64,000 nt of DNA, from NCBI GenBank assembly GCA_902632305.1, contig CACPCG010000002.1, positions 124,001-188,000 of the forward strand, given 5' to 3'. Source of the DNA: an uncultured Gammaproteobacteria bacterium (GTDB lineage Bacteria; Pseudomonadota; Gammaproteobacteria; GCA-002705445; GCA-002716945). The notes below the pieces were generated by a model. It did no database searches. It saw nothing but the letters and a program-made list of their open reading frames with translations, and was not told where the DNA came from. Position numbers and translations under genes: made by a program. The first letter of the stretch is position 1; every line of letters starts with the position of its first letter. This document shows positions 53,706 to 62,882 of the stretch, in pieces.

Positions 53706-55416
53706 AGAATTTTTACAGCTTCTAGTAATTGGGTATACATATGGTTTTCTCAAACCCACATTAGCCCAAGAATCAGTCGATTATAAGCTAAATCCTTTTG
53801 GAAATCTCAGACTTATACATATCACTGATACACATAGTCAGCTATCACCTGTTTTTTTTAGAGAGCCTAACTTTAATATCGGTGTCGGAGCAAATAAAAA
53901 TCAGCCACCTCATATTGTGGGTGACAGTTTTTTGAAACACTACTCTATTGATTCTCAATTATTGAAATATGCTTTCACATCTAAGAATTTTAATAAACTT
54001 GCAAAGATTTATGGTAAATTTGGTGGTTATGCGTATCTCAACACAGTGATTAATGATCTTAGAATGGCTGCAAATGGTAACTCATTATTATTAGATGGTG
54101 GTGATACATGGCAAGGAAGTGGCTTATCATTATTTGAGAAGGGGAAAGATATGGTTGAAGCTTCCAATATATTAGGCGTGGATATCATGACAGGACATTG
54201 GGAATATACCTACGGAGAAAAAATTCTCAGAGAAAACATTGATGCATTTAATGGCGAGTTTGTTGCTCAGAATGTAAAACTTACAGAGGAGGCAATTTTT
54301 GACGAAGTAGAATCTTATGATGGTGACTATTTTCACAAGCCATATACAATTAAAATCATTAATAATATTCGTATCGCTGTGATTGGTCAGTCTTTTCCAT
54401 ACACCCCAATAGCTAATCCCAGATACTTTGTTTCAAATTTAACATTTGGGATAAGACAAAATGAATTACAAGAATTAATTAATAAGATTAAGCAGAATGA
54501 AAATGTATCATTAATAATCTTACTTTCACATAATGGTGTAGATGTAGATAAAAAAATGGCTAGAGAAGTCAGCGGTCTTGACATTATTTTAGGAGGCCAT
54601 ACACATGACGTATTGCCAAAGCCTGTGATTGTATCAAATTCTAATTCAAAGACATTAGTAATTAATTCTGGCTGTAATGGGAAATTTATTTCTGTCCTAG
54701 ATTTGGATGTTAGAAAGAATGGATTTGAGTATCAATATAAATTACTACCAATATTGTCTGACTTTATAAAACCATCTCCTTCTATGAGTCAGCACATTAA
54801 TAAAGTAAGTAAGCCATACCAAAGAGAATTGAGCGAAGTTGTTGGTGAATCAAATATGGATTTATATCGTAGAGGTACATTTAACGGATCATTTGATCAA
54901 CTTATCTGCGATGCTATGGTCAACGTGCTTGGAAGTGATATTTCATTATCACCAGGATTTAGATGGGGCCCTAGCGTTCTTGCTAATCAAAAGATTACTA
55001 TGGGTGACATCTACAGTCAGACTGCAATTACGTATCCTAATACTTACAGGAGAGAATTTACTGGAGAGACAATTAAAAATATTTTGGAAGATGTCGCAGA
55101 TAATTTGTTCAACCCTGACCCATATATGCAGCAAGGTGGTGATATGGTTAGAACCACAGGTCTATCTTATACCATAACACCCACTAAACCGATAGGATCA
55201 AGAATTAGCAATCTTAGAGACAAAAAGGGGAAACTTATCGAGTCCCACAAAAAATATATGGTTTCTGGTTGGGCTAGTGTAAATCAAATTGAGGAGGGTA
55301 AGCCAATTTGGGAAATAACCAAAGAATATCTCAAGAATATAAAATTTTACGAGCCAAATAGCCTTAAGCAACCCAAAATTATTGGAGAATCTGATAATAT
55401 TGGCATAGAAACTTAG
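53695..55416 (+). CDS. soxB: Sulfur-oxidation protein SoxB (sulfate thiol esterase)
   Basis: Periplasmic dimanganese hydrolase of the Sox pathway that removes sulfate from SoxY-bound cysteine S-thiosulfonate. The N-terminus DRREFLQLLVIGYTYGFLKPTLAQ region is a short twin-arginine signal. Motifs are ITDTHSQLSPVFFREP, LLLDGGDTWQGSGLSLFEKG, MTGHWEYTYG (the SoxB version of the nucleotidase motif) and ILGGHTHDVLPKP, then the C-terminal nucleotidase-like domain. 573 residues is normal for SoxB. ATG at 53695 is chosen because it directly precedes the twin-arginine motif. No other sox gene is visible in the window. Confidence 0.93.
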   Translation: MDRREFLQLLVIGYTYGFLKPTLAQESVDYKLNPFGNLRLIHITDTHSQLSPVFFREPNFNIGVGANKNQPPHIVGDSFLKHYSIDSQLLKYAFTSKNFNKLAKIYGKFGGYAYLNTVINDLRMAANGNSLLLDGGDTWQGSGLSLFEKGKDMVEASNILGVDIMTGHWEYTYGEKILRENIDAFNGEFVAQNVKLTEEAIFDEVESYDGDYFHKPYTIKIINNIRIAVIGQSFPYTPIANPRYFVSNLTFGIRQNELQELINKIKQNENVSLIILLSHNGVDVDKKMAREVSGLDIILGGHTHDVLPKPVIVSNSNSKTLVINSGCNGKFISVLDLDVRKNGFEYQYKLLPILSDFIKPSPSMSQHINKVSKPYQRELSEVVGESNMDLYRRGTFNGSFDQLICDAMVNVLGSDISLSPGFRWGPSVLANQKITMGDIYSQTAITYPNTYRREFTGETIKNILEDVADNLFNPDPYMQQGGDMVRTTGLSYTITPTKPIGSRISNLRDKKGKLIESHKKYMVSGWASVNQIEEGKPIWEITKEYLKNIKFYEPNSLKQPKIIGESDNIGIET

Positions 55417-55480
55417 TTACAAAAAAAACATATAATGTTAATATTTAATGGTCTAGTTGAGGTGAAATAAGGAGAAATTT

Positions 55481-56752
55481 ATGTTTAATCTGGATACTAA
55501 AATAGCTGGTTTCGACGATGAGTTGAATGAATCTATTAAAAAAGAAATCAAAAGACAAGAAGAGCATGTTGAATTAATTGCATCAGAAAATTATGCAAGC
55601 CCAAGAGTTCTTGAGGCACAAGGTTCCGTTTTAACAAATAAGTATGCAGAAGGTTATCCAGCAAAAAGGTATTATGGTGGATGTGAAAACGTAGATGTTG
55701 CTGAACAACTTGCTATTGAAAGATTAAAAGAACTATACAAATGCGACTACGCTAATGTCCAACCTCACTCCGGTTCTCAGGCTAATGCAGCAGTTTATTT
55801 GGCTTTGTTGAAAGCTGGCGATACAATACTTGGGATGAGTTTGGATGCTGGAGGGCATTTAACTCATGGCTCTAAAGTTAACTTCTCTGGTAAACTATTT
55901 AATGCAATTCAATATGGTATTGATGATAACGGTCTACTTGACTATGATGAGATTGAAAAATTAGCTATAGAAAATAAACCTAAGATGCTCATAGGAGGTT
56001 TCTCAGCTTATTCTCAGATAGTTGATTGGGAGAGAATGTCAGAAATTGCAAAAAAAGTTGGAGCATATTTCTTAGTCGACATGGCACATGTATCAGGATT
56101 AGTTGCTGGAGGAGTATATCCCTCACCTGTTCCTTACGCTGATGTAGTTACATCAACTACTCATAAAACACTTCGTGGACCTAGGGGTGGAATTATAATT
56201 TCCAAATCAAATCCTGATTTAGAGAAAAAATTTAATTCTTTAGTTTTCCCTGGGACACAAGGCGGACCTTTAATGCATGTAATAGCAGCAAAAGCTGTTG
56301 CTTTTAAGGAAGCGTTGCAACCAGAGTTTAAAGATTATATGAAACAAGTTGTTACAAATGCAAACGTACTTGCAACAACGTTGATTGAGCGAGGTTACGA
56401 TATTGTTTCAGGCGGAACAAAAAATCATTTGATGCTAGTTAGTCTTGTAAAGCAAGGGCTAACAGGTAAAGCAGCCGATGCTGCATTACATCTTGCGAAT
56501 ATCACTGTTAATAAAAATTCTGTACCGAATGATCCTCAGAGTCCATTTGTGACTTCAGGTATTAGACTGGGAACAGCTGCCATAACTACTAGAGGCTTTA
56601 AAGAGACAGAGACAAAGATACTTGGCAACTTAATTTGTGATGTTTTAGATGATATAGAAAATGAGGGTAATTTAAAATCCGTAAAAGAAAAAGTTTTAAA
56701 TCTTACATCTCAATTTCCAGTTTATTCATCTAATAAAAAAGCTGTAGCTTAA
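55481..56752 (+). CDS. glyA: Serine hydroxymethyltransferase
   Basis: PLP enzyme converting serine and tetrahydrofolate to glycine and methylene-THF. Motifs are [36 protein letters not shown], and [16 protein letters not shown] with the PLP-binding Lys. The length of 423 residues is standard. AAGGAG precedes the ATG, and a TATAAT at 55431-55436 in the 64-base gap after soxB is a plausible -10 element. It is followed by nrdR after 10 bases. Confidence 0.97.
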   Translation: MFNLDTKIAGFDDELNESIKKEIKRQEEHVELIASENYASPRVLEAQGSVLTNKYAEGYPAKRYYGGCENVDVAEQLAIERLKELYKCDYANVQPHSGSQANAAVYLALLKAGDTILGMSLDAGGHLTHGSKVNFSGKLFNAIQYGIDDNGLLDYDEIEKLAIENKPKMLIGGFSAYSQIVDWERMSEIAKKVGAYFLVDMAHVSGLVAGGVYPSPVPYADVVTSTTHKTLRGPRGGIIISKSNPDLEKKFNSLVFPGTQGGPLMHVIAAKAVAFKEALQPEFKDYMKQVVTNANVLATTLIERGYDIVSGGTKNHLMLVSLVKQGLTGKAADAALHLANITVNKNSVPNDPQSPFVTSGIRLGTAAITTRGFKETETKILGNLICDVLDDIENEGNLKSVKEKVLNLTSQFPVYSSNKKAVA

Positions 56753-56762
56753 GAGGTCATTA

Positions 56763-57263
56763 GTGCGTTGCCCATTTTGTGGAGACTCCAGCACAAGTGT
56801 AATAGATTCAAGATTGAGCACTGACACAAACTCTATTAGACGTCGAAGAGAATGTGTCAAATGTAATAAACGTTTCAGCACTCTTGAAACATCCGAATTA
56901 GCATTCCCTAGAGTTATTAAATCTGATGGCACTACTGAACTTTTTTCAAAAAATAAAATAAAGGATGGTGTGTTATTAGCGTTAGAGAAAAGACCAAACA
57001 GCCAAGATGAAATTGAAAAAACTTTAGATAATATCTATAACCTTTGTTTGACGAATTCAGATAAAGAAATATCGACGACTCATATTGGTAAGTATGTTAT
57101 GGAAGAGTTGATTAAATTGGATCATGTTGCTTATATAAGATTTGCATCTGTTTATTTTAACTTTAATGATATGGAATCTTTTAAACAGCTCATAAAAACT
57201 TTAGATAATAATCTCTCTCCTGAAATGAAGAAAAGGCAAAGCGACCTTTTGAAAGATGAGTAA
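56763..57263 (+). CDS. nrdR: Transcriptional repressor NrdR
   Basis: Represses ribonucleotide reductase genes in response to nucleotide levels. The N-terminal zinc ribbon has cysteines in RCPFCGDSS and RRRECVKCNKRFST; the ATP-cone domain follows (RVIKSDGTTELFSKNKIKDGV). The start is GTG at 56763, fitting the invariant M-R-C-P-F-C N-terminus. The glyA-nrdR-ribD order is common in proteobacteria. It overlaps ribD by 8 bases. Length is 166. Confidence 0.95.
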   Translation: MRCPFCGDSSTSVIDSRLSTDTNSIRRRRECVKCNKRFSTLETSELAFPRVIKSDGTTELFSKNKIKDGVLLALEKRPNSQDEIEKTLDNIYNLCLTNSDKEISTTHIGKYVMEELIKLDHVAYIRFASVYFNFNDMESFKQLIKTLDNNLSPEMKKRQSDLLKDE

Positions 57264-58338
57264 CAGAGATATATTTTTTATAAATGAAACCCTAAAAATT
57301 GCAAGCCAAGGCAAATATACTGTATATCCAAACCCAATGGTTGGAGCTATTTTAGTAAAAAATAATGAAATCATTGCAAAAGGTTATCATAAAAATCCTG
57401 GTAGTCCACATGCTGAAGCAATAGCTATTAAAAATGCTAAAGGTAAAGCGTCAGGCGCAACTTTATATGTCAATCTTGAACCATGTTGTCATTTTGGTAA
57501 GACGCCTCCATGCATAGATTTAATAATCAAAAGCAAAATAAAAAGAGTTGTAATAGGCCATTTTGATCCAAACCCGCTTGTCAATAAAAAAAGTATTAGG
57601 CTCATGAGAAAAGCTAATATTGATGTCCAGTGCGGTATTTTAAAAGAGGAATGCATTGATTTAAATAAGGAATTTTATCATCATCATTTAACTAACCTCC
57701 CATTTATAACGGTAAAAATGGGTTTGTCATTAGATGGTAAGGTAGCACTAAGTAATGGAGATAGTAAATGGATTACATCAAGCATATCACGTGAAGATGT
57801 CCAACATGAGAGAGCAAAATCCTCTATTATCCTGACAACATCTAAAACAGTTTTAGCGGATAATCCACGCATGAACATAAGGTCTGCTAGTCTTGTAAAT
57901 AAAATCCCCAAACAACCTGATTTGGCAGTTATAGACCTGAAGTCACGTTTGTCAGACCAATATAAAATATTTAAACAAAAGAAAAGAAATATTTATCTAT
58001 TTAGCGCTTCTGGTTATAAAAAAAACTTTCCTCCAAATGTTGAGATTATCCGTAATATTAGTGATAAAAGAAACCCTATGATTGATATACTCCAAGAGCT
58101 TAAAAGAAGAGGGCATTACAAAATTTTTATAGAGTCTGGCCCTACTATGTTTTCAAATTTGATAAAATCTAGTTTATTAGACGAATTACTCTTATATGTC
58201 TCACCAAAAATTCTTGGTCATACTGCAAAATCGATAACTACTATCAATAGTATTAAAAAACTATCTGAAAAGATAAATTTTAATCTTCATGATATAATCC
58301 GATTAGGTAATGACATTAAGATTAGACTAGGTAAATAA
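57256..58338 (+). CDS. ribD: Bifunctional riboflavin deaminase/reductase RibD
   Basis: Deaminates and then reduces the pyrimidine intermediate in riboflavin synthesis. The N-terminal cytidine-deaminase-like domain has the zinc motif SPHAEAIAI and LEPCCHFGKTPPC. The C-terminal reductase domain (from about residue 150) has VKMGLSLDGKVAL and GPTMFSNLI. The length of 360 residues is normal. It is the first of four rib genes with overlapping ends. Confidence 0.96.
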   Translation: MSNRDIFFINETLKIASQGKYTVYPNPMVGAILVKNNEIIAKGYHKNPGSPHAEAIAIKNAKGKASGATLYVNLEPCCHFGKTPPCIDLIIKSKIKRVVIGHFDPNPLVNKKSIRLMRKANIDVQCGILKEECIDLNKEFYHHHLTNLPFITVKMGLSLDGKVALSNGDSKWITSSISREDVQHERAKSSIILTTSKTVLADNPRMNIRSASLVNKIPKQPDLAVIDLKSRLSDQYKIFKQKKRNIYLFSASGYKKNFPPNVEIIRNISDKRNPMIDILQELKRRGHYKIFIESGPTMFSNLIKSSLLDELLLYVSPKILGHTAKSITTINSIKKLSEKINFNLHDIIRLGNDIKIRLGK

Positions 58339-58922
58339 TGTTTTCTGGAATCGTAGAATATTTAGGTAGCGTAAAATCCTGTTTGAATGATAATAAGCAG
58401 TCAAGAATCATTATTCAGATAGAAAATCTTGAGGGAGTTAGTATAGGAACAAGTGTTTCTGTAAATGGCGTCTGTCTTACAATAAGCAAAATTGATAATA
58501 ATGAATACTATTTTGATTTATCAGAAGAAACTTTTACGAGAACGAATTTATCAGAATTAAAAAATGGTTCTGAAGTAAATATTGAGCTTCCACTTACTAT
58601 GCATAAATTCATTAGCGGTCACATTGTTTCAGGCCACATTGATGGGCAATTCCAAATATCCAAATTTGAAAAAATAGATGACTCTTGGTCTTTAGCATTG
58701 AAAATGAGTGATACTTTAATTCGTTATATTGTCATTAAAGGTTCTGTTTGCGTTGATGGTGTAAGTTTAACTGTAAATAATATTGAGAATAATATTATGT
58801 CACTAATGATAATTCCTCATACATATGAAAATACTATTATCAAGAATTATAAAGTAGGAAATTCTGTTAATATTGAGGTAGACTATATTGCGAAACATCT
58901 TGAGAAATTAAAAAATGATTAA
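58338..58922 (+). CDS. ribE: Riboflavin synthase alpha chain
   Basis: Dismutates two 6,7-dimethyl-8-ribityllumazine molecules to riboflavin. Two lumazine-binding repeats are seen: MFSGIVEYLGSV with SVNGVCLTI in the first half and SGHIVSGHIDGQF with SVCVDGVSLTVN in the second. The length of 194 residues is normal. Its ATG overlaps the ribD stop by one base (TAATG), and its end overlaps the next gene by 8 bases. E. coli uses the name ribC for this gene. Confidence 0.95.
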   Translation: MFSGIVEYLGSVKSCLNDNKQSRIIIQIENLEGVSIGTSVSVNGVCLTISKIDNNEYYFDLSEETFTRTNLSELKNGSEVNIELPLTMHKFISGHIVSGHIDGQFQISKFEKIDDSWSLALKMSDTLIRYIVIKGSVCVDGVSLTVNNIENNIMSLMIIPHTYENTIIKNYKVGNSVNIEVDYIAKHLEKLKND

Positions 58923-60000
58923 TTCAACACAGGAAATTATCGATTCCCTCAAAAAAGGTAAAATGGTAATTATTATGGATGACGAGAACCGAGAAAATGA
59001 AGGTGATCTCGTGATTGCGTCAGAATTTGTCAAGCCAAAAGACATTAATTTTATGGCCTCAAAAGGTAGAGGTCTGATATGTATGACCCTCACTCAGCAA
59101 AAGTGCAAAAAGTTAGGTTTACCACTTATGAAAAACTCAGGTGAGAGTTCTAAAGAGACAAACTTTACTGTATCCATAGATGCCGCATCTGGTATATCTA
59201 CGGGAATTTCTGCTTCTGATAGAGCAGAAACAATTAAAATTGCAGTCGATAAGAAATGTAAGCCAAGTGATCTCATTCAACCAGGCCATGTTTTTCCATT
59301 AATGGCTAAAGACGGAGGTGTACTTGTTAGAGCAGGTCATACTGAAGCTGGCTGTGATTTAGCTAAACTAGCTGGGTTAGAACCTTCATCTGTTATTGTG
59401 GAAATTCTTAATGAAGATGGAAGTATGGCTCGAAAAAAAGATTTACTGGCTTTTGCGAAAAAACATAAATTAAAAATAGGAACTATCGAAGACTTAATTA
59501 AATATAAGACCGTAAATGAAAGAACAATAAAAAAGATTGAAGAAAAAACAATTAAAACCGAATATGGTATCTTCAATTCGATTTACTATAAAGATATTAT
59601 AACCAATCAAATTCATTTTGTTCTTATCAAAAATAAAATTGATAGAAATAAACCTACAGTTGTAAGGGTTCATGTACAAAGCCTTTTAGTTGATACCATC
59701 AAAATGAAACCATATGCTAGCTGGTCGCTAGATAGCGCTTTAAAGAAAATATCTAAATCAGAGCAGGGAGCTCTCGTATTTATATCTCATTCTTTAGATG
59801 AAATACAACTTGATATAATTAATTCAAGAAATAATACATCTTCAATTAAGCATTCTAGTTATGATTATCGTACTGTTGGGATAGGAGCTCAAATTCTAAA
59901 TGATATAGGAGTAAAAGATATGATTTTGTTGAGTAGACCAATAAAGTACAGAGGTATCAATGCTTTTGGCCTAAATGTAGTTGAATATATGAGTAAATAA
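58915..60000 (+). CDS. ribB: 3,4-dihydroxy-2-butanone-4-phosphate synthase with degenerate GTP cyclohydrolase II domain (RibBX type)
   Basis: The N-terminal ~200 residues form an intact DHBP synthase: IIMDDENRENEGDLVIASEFV, FMASKGRGLICM, TNFTVSIDAASGISTGISA and RAGHTEAGCDLAKLAG. The C-terminal part follows the GTP cyclohydrolase II fold (DYRTVGIGAQIL, FGLNVVEYM) but has no cysteine at all, so the three zinc-binding cysteines are gone, and the substrate motifs are degraded. This matches the RibBX variant known in Proteobacteria, where a separate RibA supplies the cyclohydrolase. No ribA is in the window. Confidence 0.93.
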   Translation: MINSTQEIIDSLKKGKMVIIMDDENRENEGDLVIASEFVKPKDINFMASKGRGLICMTLTQQKCKKLGLPLMKNSGESSKETNFTVSIDAASGISTGISASDRAETIKIAVDKKCKPSDLIQPGHVFPLMAKDGGVLVRAGHTEAGCDLAKLAGLEPSSVIVEILNEDGSMARKKDLLAFAKKHKLKIGTIEDLIKYKTVNERTIKKIEEKTIKTEYGIFNSIYYKDIITNQIHFVLIKNKIDRNKPTVVRVHVQSLLVDTIKMKPYASWSLDSALKKISKSEQGALVFISHSLDEIQLDIINSRNNTSSIKHSSYDYRTVGIGAQILNDIGVKDMILLSRPIKYRGINAFGLNVVEYMSK

Positions 60001-60539
60001 TGCAGAAGACAAAGACAAAAAGTAATAAACTATTCACAAAACTTTCATCAGATATAAATTTTTCATTCGATGATATAAAATCATTGAATAAAAAATCAAT
60101 TATTATTATTAAGTCTTTATACCATAATGATGTAACCTCAAGTATTGTTTATGATTTTGTCGATAATCTTAAGCCACCGCAAAGAAAAGAATTATGCCTT
60201 ATAGAAGTACCTGGAACTTTTGAGATTCCATTTATGATCAAGATACTCTTAGAAAAGATTAAAAATAGGAAATTTACGGAGCCAATATCCATTCTTGCAA
60301 TTGGTTGTGTAATCAAAGGAGAGACAAAACATGACGAATATATTGCTTCTACTGTCATTAATGCACTTCGTAATTTAAGTTTAGAATATAAAATACCTAT
60401 AATTAATGGAATTATTACAACGCTTGACATGAAACAAGCCAAAGAGAGAGCAGGAACAAAATACAGAAAAGGTAAAGACTTTGCCAATTCCTTAAATATA
60501 ATCAGAAACAGTATAAATCGTGTGAAAAGATTAAAGTGA
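60000..60539 (+). CDS. ribH: 6,7-dimethyl-8-ribityllumazine synthase
   Basis: Condenses the pyrimidine intermediate with dihydroxybutanone phosphate. Active-site segments are VPGTFEIPFMIK, AIGCVIKGETKHDEYIAS with the catalytic His, and NGIITTLDMKQAKERAG. At 179 residues it is about 20 longer than usual, with a Lys-rich N-terminal extension. It overlaps both neighbours (one base upstream, 4 bases with nusB). The ribH-nusB-thiL order is conserved in gammaproteobacteria. Confidence 0.94.
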   Translation: MQKTKTKSNKLFTKLSSDINFSFDDIKSLNKKSIIIIKSLYHNDVTSSIVYDFVDNLKPPQRKELCLIEVPGTFEIPFMIKILLEKIKNRKFTEPISILAIGCVIKGETKHDEYIASTVINALRNLSLEYKIPIINGIITTLDMKQAKERAGTKYRKGKDFANSLNIIRNSINRVKRLK

Positions 60540-60955
60540 AGCTCAAACGTAAAGAAATATCTATTTCGAGAGAATGTAGTATAAAAATAATTTATCAACA
60601 CTTAATCACAGGAGATAAGCCACTAGATATTTTTAAGCATTTTGAAGATAAAAGAAGCTATGATGAAACTACTTTAAAAAAATTCATTAGTCATTATCAA
60701 GAGCACTTTAATAAGATTTCGTCTACTCTTTCTAAAAAGACCAATATAAATACTGATACTATCACTACTATCGATTGCGCAATTCTTTATCAAGGAATTA
60801 TGGAGTTAGTGTACTTTAGAGATATACCAAAGGCTGTGATTATTGATGAATCAATAAAACTTGCGAAAAAATTCTCTTCAGAAAATGCGTTTAAATTTGT
60901 AAATACTCTGTTAGATAAAGTGGGGGTTGATATTAGAGATGAAGATAAAAAATGA
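60536..60955 (+). CDS. nusB: Transcription antitermination factor NusB
   Basis: Helical RNA-binding protein that acts with NusE (S10) in rRNA antitermination. The start is GTG at 60536, overlapping the ribH stop. The fold is recognised by the C-terminal part: TTIDCAILYQGIMELVYF, DIPKAVIIDESIKLAKKFS and ENAFKFVNTLLDKV. The N-terminal half is divergent. The length of 139 residues is typical. It overlaps thiL by 17 bases. Confidence 0.92.
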   Translation: MKLKRKEISISRECSIKIIYQHLITGDKPLDIFKHFEDKRSYDETTLKKFISHYQEHFNKISSTLSKKTNINTDTITTIDCAILYQGIMELVYFRDIPKAVIIDESIKLAKKFSSENAFKFVNTLLDKVGVDIRDEDKK

Positions 60956-61895
60956 AAATGACTTAATAGAGTATTTGATAAATAATATTCAGACAAAGTC
61001 AAAGGACATCACTAGAACTATTGGAGATGATTGTGCAGTGCTTAAAATTTCTAGCAAGAAATCTTTGGTTTTTACAACTGATACGTCTTTAGAGGGGCCA
61101 CACTTTACAAAAGAATATTCGCCAGTAGATATTGGGTATAAATGTCTTGCCTCAAATTTAAGTGATATTGCTGCAATGGGCTGTAGACCGAGATATTTTC
61201 TTATGGCAATTACAATCCCTAATCTAAATAGTGATTGGATTAAAAATTTCTATAAGGGTATTAGAGAATTAAGTAAAAAACATAAATTGGTATTGATAGG
61301 TGGAGATACAAATAGAGGGCCACTAAGTATTTCCATACAAGTTATTGGTGAAAACAAAAAAAATATTTTGTATAGGAGCGGAGCAAAAATCAATGATGAC
61401 ATATATGTGACAGGAAATATAGGACTCGCAAGAGCCTCACTAATATTCTCACAAAAAAAAATGCTAGTAGAATCAAAAAAATTCCTAAAAAATTTAAGAC
61501 ACCCCATACCGAGAATTGACATCGGCCAAGCAATATCAGAATTCGCTTCAAGTTGTATCGATATCTCTGATGGTTTAGCTAAAGATCTAAATATTATTTT
61601 GCAACAGAGTAAACAGGGAGCATTAATCGAGTTCGAACAAATTCCATCTGCGCCAGTAATTATAAATAAGCTAGATGATAAAGACTTATACGAAGCAGTT
61701 CTAGGTGGCGGAGAAGACTATGAGTTATGTTTCACTGCAAATAGAAGATTCCGAAAGAAAATTAATTATATATCGGATAAATTTAAAACTAAAATAACAA
61801 AAATTGGAATGATTTGTGGAAAAAAATTAATCTATACTCGTAAAGGTAGAATAATACGACCAAAGATAAAAGGCTTTGATCACTTTAGTAATTAG
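60939..61895 (+). CDS. thiL: Thiamine-monophosphate kinase
   Basis: Phosphorylates thiamine monophosphate to thiamine pyrophosphate. PurM-like fold with IGDDCAVLKI, FTTDTSLEGPHF, LSDIAAMGCRPRYFLMAI, LIGGDTNRGPLSI and CIDISDGLAKDL, all conserved ATP/Mg-binding segments. ATG at 60939 is chosen; a TTG at 60927 would add four residues. Length is 318. The 3' end overlaps the convergent maf gene by 4 bases. In E. coli pgpA follows, but it is absent here. Confidence 0.95.
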   Translation: MKIKNENDLIEYLINNIQTKSKDITRTIGDDCAVLKISSKKSLVFTTDTSLEGPHFTKEYSPVDIGYKCLASNLSDIAAMGCRPRYFLMAITIPNLNSDWIKNFYKGIRELSKKHKLVLIGGDTNRGPLSISIQVIGENKKNILYRSGAKINDDIYVTGNIGLARASLIFSQKKMLVESKKFLKNLRHPIPRIDIGQAISEFASSCIDISDGLAKDLNIILQQSKQGALIEFEQIPSAPVIINKLDDKDLYEAVLGGGEDYELCFTANRRFRKKINYISDKFKTKITKIGMICGKKLIYTRKGRIIRPKIKGFDHFSN

Positions 61896-62467
61896 AGAAT
61901 GTAAACCCCATGCTTTTCAAGAAATTCTCTTAGCTTTATAAGGGGTAAACCGATAACAGACGTTGGGTCATTCCCTGTGGCTTTTGTAACTATCGCAATT
62001 GCTAGACCCTCAAGCTTAATACTACCAGCACAACTTAATACATCCTCTTTAAGGAGATATGATTTTATTTCTTGCTGCGATAACTTTTTCACTTGTATCT
62101 TATAATTTACAACAGTTGTATATTTAACAAATGTCTCAGAGTTTACTACGCACAGTCCTGTTTTAAATACTACCTCTTTACCAGATATCATTTTCAACTG
62201 TTTTATTGCTTCTGCCTTGGTAAGTGGTTTGCCAAGTATTTTATTACCTACAACCGCTACTTCATCAGAGCCAATTACAATAGATTCTTTGCAATCATGC
62301 GCTATTCTCAAAGCTTTTTCTATCGATAATCTCCTGACATATCGACTAGTATCTTCACCCTTTAGTCTCGTTTCATCGATATTAGGAGATATCGTCTTAA
62401 ACTTAACTTTCAATTGTTGTAGTAGCTTTTTGCGATGTTTTGAGCTAGAAGCTAGGACTATATTCAT
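61892..62467 (-). CDS. Maf-family nucleotide pyrophosphatase (YceF-like)
   Basis: House-cleaning pyrophosphatase acting on modified NTPs. The N-terminal MNIVLASSSKHRKKLLQQL, the catalytic-base region VIGSDEVAVV, LGKPLTKAEAIKQL and the late segment DPTSVIGLPLIKL are Maf signatures. Its position beside rpmF-plsX-fabH matches E. coli yceF, an m7GTP pyrophosphatase, though here it faces the other way and yceD is missing between. ATG at 62467 fits better than the one at 62479. Confidence 0.9.
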   Translation of the reverse strand: MNIVLASSSKHRKKLLQQLKVKFKTISPNIDETRLKGEDTSRYVRRLSIEKALRIAHDCKESIVIGSDEVAVVGNKILGKPLTKAEAIKQLKMISGKEVVFKTGLCVVNSETFVKYTTVVNYKIQVKKLSQQEIKSYLLKEDVLSCAGSIKLEGLAIAIVTKATGNDPTSVIGLPLIKLREFLEKHGVYIL

Positions 62468-62562
62468 TTTCACCTGCATTGTTTGAGATAACGAAATACT
62501 AGCAAATCTTAGCTAACATTTGAATCATTATCTCTTACTTAATATATATGAAAAAAATAATG

Positions 62563-62613
62563 TATAATTGAATATATAAATTGCTTGATAAGTGATTTTT
62601 GCTTAGAATAAGC
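62563..62613 (+). promoter_or_regulatory. Candidate promoter and hairpin in the rpmF leader
   Basis: The 186-base divergent gap between maf and rpmF contains TATAAT at 62563-62568 without a good -35 element, then a perfect 5-bp hairpin GCTTA-GAA-TAAGC at 62601-62613, about 40 bases before the rpmF ATG. A leader role is only a guess. Confidence 0.3.
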
Positions 62614-62653
62614 GTAACTATTTAATCATACAATTCGTTGGATAAAAGCTATT

Positions 62654-62860
62654 ATGGCAGTACAAAAAAGTAGAAAATCAAGATCTAAACGAGATATGCG
62701 AAGATCGCATGATAATCTCGGAAATCCAACATGCTCCGTAGACAAAACCACAGGTGTTAAGCATCTAAGGCACCATTTGGCAAAAGATGGTTACTACAGA
62801 GGAAGCGAAGTAATCCAGCCTAAGACAAAAAAAAGCGACAAAGAGAATCAAGAATCTTAG
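62654..62860 (+). CDS. rpmF: 50S ribosomal protein L32
   Basis: 68-residue large-subunit protein with [21 protein letters not shown] at the start and a basic C-terminal region [16 protein letters not shown]. Only one Cys is present, so it is the zinc-free form. The C-terminus is about ten residues longer than the E. coli protein and ends in a charged tail. It precedes plsX by 22 bases, as in most bacteria. Confidence 0.95.
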   Translation: MAVQKSRKSRSKRDMRRSHDNLGNPTCSVDKTTGVKHLRHHLAKDGYYRGSEVIQPKTKKSDKENQES

Positions 62861-62882
62861 TTAGTTATTTTTTGACCAGAAT

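Noticed and set aside
60149-60601. 150-codon antisense frame across ribH and nusB.
   Set aside because: Both sense genes are well supported by family motifs; the antisense frame matches nothing.
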